16,033 nucleotides of DNA from Bacteroides sp. (GTDB taxonomy: Bacteria > Bacteroidota > Bacteroidia > Bacteroidales > Bacteroidaceae), in the NCBI GenBank assembly GCA_030151635.1, contig JASLDF010000123.1, positions 1 to 16,033 of the forward strand, read 5' to 3'. The translations under genes were made by a program, and so were the position numbers. Position 1 is the stretch's first letter. Each line of letters starts with the position of its first letter. Shown in pieces: positions 5,503 to 13,180 of the stretch. The notes under the pieces were generated by a model. It saw nothing but the letters and a program-made list of their open reading frames with translations, ran no database searches and had not been told where the DNA came from.

Positions 5503-7140
5503 ATGAATCAAACTAACCAAAACACAAAAGCTACGACCTATGACGTTATTGTCATTGGTGGTGGTGCAACCGGAGCTGGTACTGCAAGAGATTGTGCTAA
5601 AAGAGGGTTAAACACTATTCTCTTAGAAAGATACGATATTGCAACTGGGACTACAGGAAGAAACCATGGACTACTTCATAGCGGTGCACGTTATGCTGTT
5701 ACTGACAAAGAGTCGGCAGTGGAATGTATCGAAGAAAATATGATTCTGAAACACATTGCTTCGAATAGTATCGAAAAAACGGATGGCTTTTTTATCAGCC
5801 TACCAGAAGACGACTTAAACTATCAAAAAACTTTTGTAGAAGCTTGTCTTAATGCTGGAATACAAGCAGATATTATTGACCCAAAGGAAGCTATGAGGCT
5901 AGAACCATCTGTCAATAAAAACATTGTTGGTGCTGTTAAAGTGCCAGATGGATCTGTAGACCCCTTTCGTTTAACATCAACAAATGTTATTGATGCGAAA
6001 GAACATGGTGCTACTGTCAAAACATATCACGAGGTTGTTGGTTTAATTCGAGAGCAAAACCGAGTTATAGGTGTAAAGGTTTTAGATCATAGAACAAAAG
6101 AGATATCAAAAATATATGCATCGATTGTTGTCAATGCTGGTGGAATATGGGGACAACACATATCAGAATATGCTGATTTAAAGATTAAGATGTTGCCTGC
6201 AAAAGGAGCCTTGCTAATTTTTGGACACCGTGTAAATAGCATGGTTTTAAACAGATGTAGAAAACCTGCCGATGCCGATATTTTAGTTCCTGGTGATACA
6301 ATTACCGTAATTGGAACAACATCAACTAAAATTCCCTACGATCAAATTGACAACATGGAAGTAACGCCCGAGGAAGTTGATTTATTAATTAGCGAAGGCG
6401 AGAAGTTAGCTCCAATATTAGCAAAAACCAGAATTTTGCGTGCTTATGCAGGGGTAAGGCCACTAGTTGCTGCTGATAATGACCCAACAGGAAGAAAAAC
6501 TAGCCGCGGAATTGTACTTATTGATCACGAAGAAAGAGATGGGTTAGCTGGTTTCATAACCATTACCGGAGGTAAATTAATGACTTACAGACTAATGGCT
6601 GAATGGGCTACCAATCTAGTTTGTAAAAAACTGAACAATACGAACAAATGCACAACGGCTACAGACAAACTTCCGGGCTCAAAAGAATCGAAAGAGGAAC
6701 TTTCAAAAAGAATTATCACTATTCCTCATACCATCAAAGAATCTGCAATTTATAGACATGGAGATAGAGCTGAAAAACTCAAAGGTTCTGAAAGTGATAA
6801 TAGTTTAGTGTGTGAGTGTGAGCAAATTTCTGTTGGTGAAGTTAATTATGCTATAGACGAATTAGATGTTCATAACTTAGTTGACCTAAGACGACGCACT
6901 CGTGTAGGTATGGGTACTTGCCAAGGTGAATTGTGCGCATGTAGAGCCGCAGGAATTATGAAAGATAAAAAAGGAATCTGCTCTACAGAAGCAAAAGCCG
7001 ATTTATCCTCTTTCATCAACGAAAGGTGGAAAGGTATTTACCCTACAGCGTGGGGAGATAGCTTAAGAGAAAGCGAATATACTGCATGGGTTTACGAGAG
7101 TGTTTGCGGATTAACTGAATCTAAAACTATTGAACAATGA
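5503..7140 (+). CDS. glpA: Anaerobic glycerol-3-phosphate dehydrogenase subunit A
   Basis: GlpA is the FAD-bearing catalytic subunit that oxidises sn-glycerol-3-phosphate to dihydroxyacetone phosphate. The N-terminal Rossmann motif is DVIVIGGGATGAG (14-26), followed by the G3P-dehydrogenase signature around TTGRNHGLLHSGARYAV (50-66). The C-terminal part has a BFD-type [2Fe-2S] domain with C437-x-C439 (VCECEQ) and C473-x4-C478 (CQGELC). This domain separates GlpA from the aerobic single-subunit GlpD. The length of 545 is close to the E. coli protein (542). The stop overlaps the glpB start by ATGA, so the two are translationally coupled. Two TTTCGTTTT repeats upstream suggest repression by the DeoR-family product of 9733-10497. 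Confidence 0.96.
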   Translation: MNQTNQNTKATTYDVIVIGGGATGAGTARDCAKRGLNTILLERYDIATGTTGRNHGLLHSGARYAVTDKESAVECIEENMILKHIASNSIEKTDGFFISLPEDDLNYQKTFVEACLNAGIQADIIDPKEAMRLEPSVNKNIVGAVKVPDGSVDPFRLTSTNVIDAKEHGATVKTYHEVVGLIREQNRVIGVKVLDHRTKEISKIYASIVVNAGGIWGQHISEYADLKIKMLPAKGALLIFGHRVNSMVLNRCRKPADADILVPGDTITVIGTTSTKIPYDQIDNMEVTPEEVDLLISEGEKLAPILAKTRILRAYAGVRPLVAADNDPTGRKTSRGIVLIDHEERDGLAGFITITGGKLMTYRLMAEWATNLVCKKLNNTNKCTTATDKLPGSKESKEELSKRIITIPHTIKESAIYRHGDRAEKLKGSESDNSLVCECEQISVGEVNYAIDELDVHNLVDLRRRTRVGMGTCQGELCACRAAGIMKDKKGICSTEAKADLSSFINERWKGIYPTAWGDSLRESEYTAWVYESVCGLTESKTIEQ

Positions 7141-8396
7141 AATTTGATACTTTAATTATAGGCGGAGGATTGGCTGGATTAATTGCAGGAATCAAACTCT
7201 GCAAGTCGAATAAAAGATGTGCTATTGTATCTTCGGGTCAAAGTGCATTACACTTTTGCTCTGGTTCATTCGATTTATTAAACAAACTTCCCAACGGAAA
7301 GATTGTTGAGTCTCCAGCAATAGATGTAAAGGAACTAATAGAGCTTAACCCTAAACATCCATATGCTAAAATTGGCGAAGCTCAATTCGCTAAACTTACG
7401 AATGAAGCTATAGCATTGTTTAAAGAGTTAGAAATTCCTATTTCGGCATTTAATAATAATCATTATCGAATCACTCCTTTTGGAGAGATAAAACCAACTT
7501 GGCTATCTATTGATTATTTTGCCATATCGGAAGATAAGGATAAAATGCCGTGGAAAGAGGTTGCAATCTTCAATATGAGTAATTTCTTGGACTTTTACCC
7601 TGAATTCCTGGCGAGTGGTTTAAGAAAAAAAGGCGTAAAGAGTTCGATTCATATGTTTACTCTTCCAAGCCTTGAAAGATTACGAAGAAGCCCAAGCGAA
7701 TTAAGATCCTCAAACATGACGAATATCATGGATCAATTATCGGAAGAAGAATTTAATCAATTAGTAACTATTCTTAAAGAGGGTAGTAAAACTTGTGATG
7801 CAATTCTTTTCCCTGCAATTTTAGGTCTAAAAAATGATACAATCATTCATCAGCTTGAAAAGGAAGTGGGTAAGAAAATCCATTTAGTACCAACACTGCC
7901 TCCTTCTGTAATAGGCATTAAGCTACAACAGTACTTGGTAAAACAATTCCAACGACTAGGAGGCGAATACATGTTAGGAGACAGTATAATGAATGCAGAA
8001 GTTGTAGAAAATAAAATTGATAAGGTTTATAGTTTCAACCATGGAGATATCCCGTTTGTTGCAAACAATATTATTCTAGCAACTGGGAGCTACTTTAGCC
8101 AAGGTTTAATATCTAATAGAGAACGCATCTACGAACCAATATTCAATTTAGATATCAACTACGAACAAGAACGTTCTAAATGGTACGATAAGAATGTATA
8201 CCATGAGCAACCTTATATGACTTTCGGTATTGAAACAACGAATGCCTTCAACGGGAAAATTAAAGGTCAATCTTTAGATAATCTATATGTAATTGGAGCT
8301 GGACTAGAAGCATTCAATCCCATAAAAGAAGGCTCGGGAGGTGGTGTGTCAATCCTCACAGCGCTTAATGTTGCCGATTTAATACTTAGAAAATAA
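7137..8396 (+). CDS. glpB: Anaerobic glycerol-3-phosphate dehydrogenase subunit B
   Basis: GlpB is the flavoprotein subunit that passes electrons from GlpA towards GlpC and the quinone pool. It has an N-terminal dinucleotide-binding motif, DTLIIGGGLAGLIAG (4-18), and a C-terminal flavin-domain motif, YVIGAGLEAFNPIKEGSGGG. The 419 residues equal the usual family length. The start overlaps the glpA stop by 4 bases, and glpC begins 7 bases after its stop, so all three are tightly coupled. Sequence divergence from the enterobacterial proteins is large in the middle, as is common for GlpB, but the order glpA-glpB-glpC leaves little doubt. Confidence 0.94.
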   Translation: MKFDTLIIGGGLAGLIAGIKLCKSNKRCAIVSSGQSALHFCSGSFDLLNKLPNGKIVESPAIDVKELIELNPKHPYAKIGEAQFAKLTNEAIALFKELEIPISAFNNNHYRITPFGEIKPTWLSIDYFAISEDKDKMPWKEVAIFNMSNFLDFYPEFLASGLRKKGVKSSIHMFTLPSLERLRRSPSELRSSNMTNIMDQLSEEEFNQLVTILKEGSKTCDAILFPAILGLKNDTIIHQLEKEVGKKIHLVPTLPPSVIGIKLQQYLVKQFQRLGGEYMLGDSIMNAEVVENKIDKVYSFNHGDIPFVANNIILATGSYFSQGLISNRERIYEPIFNLDINYEQERSKWYDKNVYHEQPYMTFGIETTNAFNGKIKGQSLDNLYVIGAGLEAFNPIKEGSGGGVSILTALNVADLILRK

Positions 8397-8403
8397 TACG
8401 ACT

Positions 8404-9624
8404 ATGAAACTTCAAGACTATAGCATAAGCGACAATAATTTTGAACAATGTATCAAATGTACAATCTGTACGGTATATTGTCCAGTTTCTGCAGTAAATC
8501 CTAACTTCCCCGGCCCCAAGCAAGCTGGACCAGATAACGAAAGATTAAGATTGAAAGACAAAGACTTCTACGATGAGTCTTTAAAGTACTGTCTTAACTG
8601 TAAACGATGTGAGGTTGCATGCCCTTCTAATGTAAAAATTGGTGACATCATTCAATCTGCTCGAATTAAATACAGTAAAAAGAAACCAAAACTAAGAGAT
8701 ATACTATTGGCCAACACGGACTTTATGGGTACAATGACTACCCCATTCTCTCCTATTGTAAACCCAATATTAAAACTAGGAATTACCAAGTTCGTTTTGG
8801 ACAAAGCACTCCAAATTGACAAACACAGAACATTTCCTAAATATGCATTTGGAACATTCGAATCTTGGTATAAAAAGAATGCGAAAGCAAAACAAGCTAC
8901 CTTCAAAGACAAAGTGAGCTATTTTCATGGTTGCTACGTAAACTACAATAATCCCCAATTAGGAAAAGATTTAATCAAGATTTTCAATGCACTGGGTGTT
9001 GGAGTAGAGCTACTAGAGAAAGAGAAATGCTGTGGTGTGGCTTTAATCTCAAATGGATTAATTAACCAAGCTACGAAACAAGCAAAGGTTAACATGACTT
9101 CAATTCGCAAATCGGTTATTGAAAAGAAAATGCCTGTTGTAGCTACATCGTCAACCTGTACTTTCACTATTAGAGATGAGTATCCTCACCTTCTTAAGGT
9201 AGATAATAAAGATATCAAAGATAGTGTTGAACTGGCTACTAGATACATTTACCGCTTAATGAGCCAAACAGATAAAAAGCTGGCTTTCAAAGACGAAAAA
9301 ATTAAAGTTGCCTACCACACACCATGCCACATGGAAAAGTTAGGTTGGGAATACTATACCATTGAATTGCTAAAACTTATTCCAAACATTGAATTAACAG
9401 TTTTAGATTCCAACTGCTGTGGTATTGCAGGAACATATGGTTTCAAGAAAGAAAATTACGAAACCTCACAAAAAATTGGAGCTCCTCTATTTAAACAAAT
9501 AGATTCTAGTGATATTGATTATGTCGTTTCCGATTGCGAAACCTGTAAATGGCAAATCGACATGTCAACAACTAAAACTTGCGAGCATCCTTTATCCATA
9601 ATAGCAAAAGCCTTGAAAGATTAA
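8404..9624 (+). CDS. glpC: Anaerobic glycerol-3-phosphate dehydrogenase subunit C
   Basis: GlpC is the iron-sulfur subunit that tethers the GlpAB dimer to the membrane and relays electrons to menaquinone. Two [4Fe-4S] motifs are complete: C16, C19, C22, C26 and C63, C66, C69, C73, each followed by proline. Two CCG (heterodisulfide-reductase-like) domains follow. The first has C177 in HGCYVNY and C209-C210-G; the second has C308 in TPCHMEK, C338-C339-G, and C378/C381 in DCETCKW. The 406 residues are close to E. coli GlpC (396). No membrane-spanning helix is obvious, so membrane contact is probably peripheral. It ends the operon before a bidirectional terminator. Confidence 0.95.
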   Translation: MKLQDYSISDNNFEQCIKCTICTVYCPVSAVNPNFPGPKQAGPDNERLRLKDKDFYDESLKYCLNCKRCEVACPSNVKIGDIIQSARIKYSKKKPKLRDILLANTDFMGTMTTPFSPIVNPILKLGITKFVLDKALQIDKHRTFPKYAFGTFESWYKKNAKAKQATFKDKVSYFHGCYVNYNNPQLGKDLIKIFNALGVGVELLEKEKCCGVALISNGLINQATKQAKVNMTSIRKSVIEKKMPVVATSSTCTFTIRDEYPHLLKVDNKDIKDSVELATRYIYRLMSQTDKKLAFKDEKIKVAYHTPCHMEKLGWEYYTIELLKLIPNIELTVLDSNCCGIAGTYGFKKENYETSQKIGAPLFKQIDSSDIDYVVSDCETCKWQIDMSTTKTCEHPLSIIAKALKD

Positions 9625-9672
9625 GATTAATTGTTAGTGTGAAAAATTGTGTTAGTTAATCGAAAGGTAAAA

Positions 9673-9707
9673 AAGAACCCAACATTGAAATTCAATGTTG
9701 GGTTCTT
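9673..9707. terminator. Bidirectional terminator between glpC and glpR
   Basis: Arms 9673-9689 and 9691-9707 are perfect complements over 17 bases (AAGAACCCAACATTGAA and its reverse complement); in practice the innermost bases form the loop. Minus-strand transcripts from glpR meet a strong T-run (complement of 9669-9674). The plus-strand tail TTCTTACTTATTTATT is weaker. Confidence 0.9.
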
Positions 9708-9732
9708 ACTTATTTATTAATGAGAGATTCTT

Positions 9733-10497
9733 CTAAACCAAAGTAACCTCTATTCCCATTTCACGAATCAATTCAACCATATGAGCAGGAGCATTAGAAT
9801 CTGTTATAATATGATGAATGTTATTGAAGTCACAAATTTTACAAAATCCACGTTGCCCAAACTTAGATGAATCTGTTAACACAACTACCTTGTCCGATAT
9901 CTCAATCATCTTTTGATTAATATATGCTTCAGACATGTTACTTGTGGTCAAACCGTAATTCAAGTCTATACCATCAACACCTATAAATAGCTTGTTGCAT
10001 GATAAAGTTTTTAGTATCTGTTCGGCATAATGACCAATAACAGAAACTGAGTTCTTTCTCATATTTCCACCCAGTTGAACCACTTCAATATTAGGATGAT
10101 AACACAGCGTCAATGAAACCTTTACAGAAGATGTTATTACAGTTAAAGCCTTCTGTATATCAATATGATTAGCAAAAGAAAGGAGTGTTGTTCCCGATGC
10201 TATTATAATCTTATCGTTTACTTCAAGCAAACTATTTGCTGCTTCAGAAATTCTTTTCTTCTCGTCCGAGAATAATTTAGCCTTCTCATCAATGTGCTTA
10301 TCAGTAATTAATGAACTTAGTGCACTAGCACTACCATGGTTACGAATTAATAGTTTCTTACTTTCGAGAAGTCGCAAATCTTTACGAATGGTAACCTCCG
10401 AAACATCTAATGCTTCACTCAAATCTTGCACTTTTACGAAGCCATCTATTTTAAGCTGATTTAAAATATATTTGTGTCTTTGTGCTATACTACCCAT
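9733..10497 (-). CDS. glpR: DeoR/GlpR-family transcriptional repressor
   Basis: This 254-residue regulator has an N-terminal DeoR winged helix (about 7-57). It includes the recognition region LSEALDVSEVTIRKDLRLLE (23-42) and the wing around LLIRNHGSA. A C-terminal DeoRC sugar-phosphate sensing domain follows, with IIASGTTLLSFANHI, VQLGGNMRKNSVSVIG and GVDGIDLNYGLTT. In GlpR-type proteins the domain is thought to bind glycerol-3-phosphate. It is flanked by glpABC and divergent glpKF, so it most likely represses both and perhaps itself. It has a consensus promoter at 10591-10621. The glp specificity is inferred from context, because DeoR proteins for other sugars look similar. Confidence 0.88.
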   Translation of the reverse strand: MGSIAQRHKYILNQLKIDGFVKVQDLSEALDVSEVTIRKDLRLLESKKLLIRNHGSASALSSLITDKHIDEKAKLFSDEKKRISEAANSLLEVNDKIIIASGTTLLSFANHIDIQKALTVITSSVKVSLTLCYHPNIEVVQLGGNMRKNSVSVIGHYAEQILKTLSCNKLFIGVDGIDLNYGLTTSNMSEAYINQKMIEISDKVVVLTDSSKFGQRGFCKICDFNNIHHIITDSNAPAHMVELIREMGIEVTLV

Positions 10498-10540
10498 TTA
10501 GATTAGTTTGTTTTATAGTATTAAATAAAAAGGTTTACAT

Positions 10541-10592
10541 ATAATCACCTATAATCAAGCCATTAGCTTGAATTTCAAAGATGATATAATCA
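10541..10592 (-). repeat. TGATTAT motif, three copies in the glpR leader and promoter
   Basis: ATAATCA occurs on the plus strand (TGATTAT on the minus strand) at 10541-10547, 10551-10557 and 10586-10592. The first two are 10 bases apart, and the third overlaps the glpR -7 box. A fourth copy, in plus orientation, is at 10725-10731 in the glpK promoter spacer. It is a candidate regulator site. Confidence 0.45.
10555..10571 (-). promoter_or_regulatory. Dyad in the glpR leader
   Basis: TCAAGC (10555-10560) and GCTTGA (10566-10571) form a perfect 6-base inverted repeat around CATTA, roughly 15-30 bases downstream of the predicted glpR transcription start. It could be an operator half-site pair or a small mRNA hairpin. 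Confidence 0.35.
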
Positions 10593-10621
10593 AAGTTACG
10601 TTATTTTTCTTCAGAACCAAA
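10591..10621 (-). promoter_or_regulatory. Promoter of glpR
   Basis: The minus strand reads TTTG (complement of 10618-10621), a 19-base spacer, then TAACTTTG (complement of 10591-10598). Both boxes match the Bacteroidota consensus exactly. The leader before the ATG would be about 85-90 nt. Confidence 0.8.
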
Positions 10622-10632
10622 TATTAAACTTC

Positions 10633-10641
10633 AAATCGAAA
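10633..10641 (-). promoter_or_regulatory. TTTCGATTT motif upstream of glpR
   Basis: AAATCGAAA on the plus strand reads TTTCGATTT on the minus strand and lies 11 bases upstream of the glpR -33 box. It resembles the TTTCGTTTT repeats before glpA, with one change in the last four positions. Confidence 0.35.
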
Positions 10642-10690
10642 CAAAAAAAACCACTCAACAGCATTTAACTTCCGAAGGGAGCGATAAAGA

Positions 10691-10726
10691 TTTCATTTGG
10701 TTGTTATTTTGTTGCGATTTATTTTG
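10691..10726 (+). promoter_or_regulatory. T-rich candidate operator upstream of glpK
   Basis: TTTCATTTG (10691-10699) fits the TTTCRTTT half-site also seen before glpA. It is followed by two copies of TTATTTTG (10704-10711 and 10719-10726), the second containing the glpK -33 box. A repressor bound here would block RNA polymerase. This is inferred, not shown. Confidence 0.42.
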
Positions 10727-10754
10727 ATTATGTCATTTATATTACATAGATTTG
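10723..10754 (+). promoter_or_regulatory. Promoter of the glpK operon
   Basis: TTTG at 10723-10726, a 20-base spacer and TAGATTTG at 10747-10754 match the Bacteroidota consensus exactly. Transcription would start near 10761, leaving a leader of about 160 nt before glpK. Confidence 0.82.
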
Positions 10755-10801
10755 AAAATATTAACCTAACCTATTATAAATAACGTGAATATATGAAGAA
10801 C

Positions 10802-10894
10802 TAAGAAACTCTTCTTAACCAAAAACTTAGCAAAACTCTAGAGCATAAGCTCTAAAATTATAAAACACACCCTTTGTATACCTAATGATATACA
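10802..10894 (+). promoter_or_regulatory. glpK leader with three short hairpins
   Basis: Three perfect 6-bp stems lie in the leader: TAAGAA/TTCTTA (10802-10817, 4-nt loop), TAGAGC/GCTCTA (10839-10854, 4-nt loop) and TGTATA/TATACA (10875-10894, 8-nt loop). None has a T-run, so they are not simple terminators. I do not recognise a known riboswitch. Confidence 0.4.
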
Positions 10895-10924
10895 TAGATT
10901 AATATATCCTTAAATTTAATCAAA

Positions 10925-12421
10925 ATGGATAATAACGAAAAGTACATCTTGGCATTTGATGCAGGAACTACAAGTTCAAGAGCAATTGTATTTAATCACT
11001 CCGGCGAAATTTGCTCGGTTGCTCAAAAAGAATTTACACAAATCTTTCCTCAAAGTGGTTGGGTAGAACACGACCCACACGAAATCTGGTCTTCACTGGC
11101 ATCAGTAGCAGCAGAAGCAATTACTAAAATTGGTATCAACGGAAAGTACATTGCAGGTATTGGAATCACAAACCAACGTGAAACAACGATTGTTTGGGAT
11201 AAAAAAACTGGTGATCCAATTTACAACGCGATTGTTTGGCAAGACAGAAGAACTGCAGAGTATTGCGACAAGCTAAAAGAAGCAGAACTTATACCATTCA
11301 TTAAAGACAAAACAGGACTTATAATTGATGCGTATTTTAGTGCAACAAAAGTTAAGTGGATTTTGGATAACGTTGAAGGTGCACGCGAAAGAGCTGATAG
11401 AGGCGAACTTGCATTCGGGACTGTTGACAGCTGGATTGTTTGGCAATTAACAAGAGGTGAAAAACACGTTACCGATGTTACAAATGCATCTAGAACAATG
11501 CTTTTCAACATTCACACCCTTGAGTGGGATGAGGAACTTCTAAGACTCTTTGACATCCCCAAAGCAATGTTACCAACAGTAGCCTCATCAAGTGAAATTT
11601 ACGGACATACCAAAACAACCATCTTTGCGCATGAAGTACCAATCTCAGGAATTGCAGGTGACCAACAAGCTGCCCTATTTGGACAAATGTGTATTAAACC
11701 AGGTATGGTTAAAAACACTTATGGTACAGGATGTTTTATATTAATGAATACAGGCTCAGAACCTGTAGCTTCGAAAAACAATCTTCTAAGTACAATTGCT
11801 TGGAAAATTGGCGATGAAGTAACCTACGCTCTGGAAGGTAGTATCTTTATGGGTGGAGCAACGGTACAATGGCTTAGAGATGGTCTTGGCATTATCAAAT
11901 CATCGTCAGAAATTGAAGAACTAGCTAGTAAAGTTTCTGATTGTGGCGACGTTTATTTTGTACCTGCACTTACTGGTCTAGGGGCTCCATATTGGGATCA
12001 ATATGCACGTGGAACCATTACAGGTATTTCTCGTGGCACAACTGCGGCACATATTGCTAGAGCTGCACTAGAAGGCATTGCTTACCAATCAATGGATGTT
12101 ATTAATGCTATGATTCTAGATTCAGGAATTGGGTTAAAAGAATTAAGAGTTGATGGTGGTGCTTCAAAAAACAACCTGCTAATGCAATTCCAATCGGATG
12201 TTCTTAGCCAAAAAGTAATCCGACCTAAAAGTATTGAAACAACAGCCTTAGGTGCTGCCTATCTTGCAGGACTAGCAGTCGGTTTCTGGCAAAACATTAG
12301 CGAAATCAGTACACAATGGTCTATTGATAGCACATTTGAACCAGATACTAAACACGACATGCAATTGGCTAAACGCAAATGGGCTGCGGCAATTTATCGT
12401 GCTCAAGACTGGATTAAATAA
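10925..12421 (+). CDS. glpK: Glycerol kinase
   Basis: GlpK phosphorylates glycerol to sn-glycerol-3-phosphate with ATP in the cytoplasm, trapping glycerol taken up through GlpF. The 498-residue protein spans both FGGY kinase domains and is colinear with E. coli GlpK (502). Visible motifs are the ATP-binding loop DAGTTSSRA (12-20), SGWVEHDP, the glycerol-contacting RE pair in GITNQRETT, the DAYFSATKVKW segment with the substrate tyrosine, IAGDQQAALFGQ with the catalytic aspartate, and ALGAAYLAGLAVGFWQN. The loop that carries the HPr-phosphorylated histidine in Gram-positive GlpK appears to have threonine there (TTIFAHEVPI), so PTS control by that route is unlikely. glpF follows after 30 bases. 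The promoter is at 10723-10754, with a long leader. Confidence 0.97.
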   Translation: MDNNEKYILAFDAGTTSSRAIVFNHSGEICSVAQKEFTQIFPQSGWVEHDPHEIWSSLASVAAEAITKIGINGKYIAGIGITNQRETTIVWDKKTGDPIYNAIVWQDRRTAEYCDKLKEAELIPFIKDKTGLIIDAYFSATKVKWILDNVEGARERADRGELAFGTVDSWIVWQLTRGEKHVTDVTNASRTMLFNIHTLEWDEELLRLFDIPKAMLPTVASSSEIYGHTKTTIFAHEVPISGIAGDQQAALFGQMCIKPGMVKNTYGTGCFILMNTGSEPVASKNNLLSTIAWKIGDEVTYALEGSIFMGGATVQWLRDGLGIIKSSSEIEELASKVSDCGDVYFVPALTGLGAPYWDQYARGTITGISRGTTAAHIARAALEGIAYQSMDVINAMILDSGIGLKELRVDGGASKNNLLMQFQSDVLSQKVIRPKSIETTALGAAYLAGLAVGFWQNISEISTQWSIDSTFEPDTKHDMQLAKRKWAAAIYRAQDWIK

Positions 12422-12451
12422 GAACTTCAATCTAATTAAATACTCAACATT

Positions 12452-13168
12452 ATGGATTCACGTATTATTCTCGAATTTATCGGGACGGCTATTCTTATAC
12501 TCTTAGGCGACGGTGTAGTAGCAAACGTTTTGCTCAAAGGCACTAAGGGTCAAAATTCAGGTTGGATTGTAATTACAATCGCTTGGGGTCTTGCAGTTTT
12601 TGCAGGTGCATACATTGCAGGAGATTCAGGCGGCCATCTAAACCCTGTTGTGACTATAGCTTTATACATGGCTGGAATTTTCCAAGCCACTCCAGACTTA
12701 GTTATCGGATATATCATAGCACAAATGCTAGGTGGATTTGTAGGTGCATGCCTTGTGTATGTAATGTATAAACCTCACTTTGATGTGGAAGAAAACAGTA
12801 ATCTTAAGCTAGCTGTTTTCTGTACAGCTCCAGAGATTAGAACTCCTTTATATAACTTTCTTTCCGAGGCCATAGGTACATTCATGCTTATCATTGCTAT
12901 CTTCTTGGCAGGTGGTGCTAAAATAGCAGGCCCATTGCCTGTTGCTTTAATAATCATTGTGATTGGTATGTCATTGGGAGGTACAACCGGATATGCAATT
13001 AACCCTGCACGTGACTTAGCACCACGTATTGCCCATGCTCTTCTTCCAATTAAAGGAAAAAGAGATAGTGATTGGGGCTATGCATGGATTCCTGTAGTAG
13101 GTCCAACTTTTGGGGCTGTTGTAGCTGCAGGAGTATATATGTTACTTGTTCATTTTGCAATCGTTTAA
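12452..13168 (+). CDS. glpF: Glycerol facilitator (MIP/aquaglyceroporin), NPV variant
   Basis: GlpF is an inner-membrane channel for passive glycerol entry. The 238-residue protein has the MIP layout of six membrane helices and two re-entrant half-helices. The first pore motif reads HLNPVVT (N64-P65-V66) instead of the usual NPA; the second is canonical, INPARD (N184-P185-A186-R187). The selectivity filter residues W45, Y181 and R187 align with E. coli GlpF W48, F200 and R206, which fits a glycerol rather than a water channel. It is shorter than E. coli GlpF (281), mainly in loops and the C-terminal tail. It sits 30 bases after glpK and 12 bases before the porin-like gene, clearly in one operon. 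Confidence 0.95.
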   Translation: MDSRIILEFIGTAILILLGDGVVANVLLKGTKGQNSGWIVITIAWGLAVFAGAYIAGDSGGHLNPVVTIALYMAGIFQATPDLVIGYIIAQMLGGFVGACLVYVMYKPHFDVEENSNLKLAVFCTAPEIRTPLYNFLSEAIGTFMLIIAIFLAGGAKIAGPLPVALIIIVIGMSLGGTTGYAINPARDLAPRIAHALLPIKGKRDSDWGYAWIPVVGPTFGAVVAAGVYMLLVHFAIV

Positions 13169-13180
13169 TACAAATTTACT

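Larger units (their letters stand above)
10498..10924. other. Divergent glpR-glpK control region
   Basis: This 427-base gene-free stretch holds back-to-back consensus promoters (glpR 10591-10621 on minus, glpK 10723-10754 on plus). It also contains four copies of the heptamer TGATTAT/ATAATCA, T-rich motifs resembling DeoR sites, and the long glpK leader with three short hairpins. No ORF was credible. Confidence 0.7.

Noticed and set aside
10761..10924. Known riboswitch in the glpK leader
   Set aside because: The stems are only 6 bp, there is no conserved junction that I recognise, and no terminator or anti-terminator pair is visible.
11221..11511. Minus-strand open frame inside glpK
   Set aside because: It is fully antisense to well-conserved glycerol kinase sequence, and no promoter-like box or terminator is associated.
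12562..12771. Plus-strand open frame overlapping glpF
   Set aside because: It is an out-of-frame reading of the intact glpF gene and gives a cysteine- and arginine-rich product without family features.
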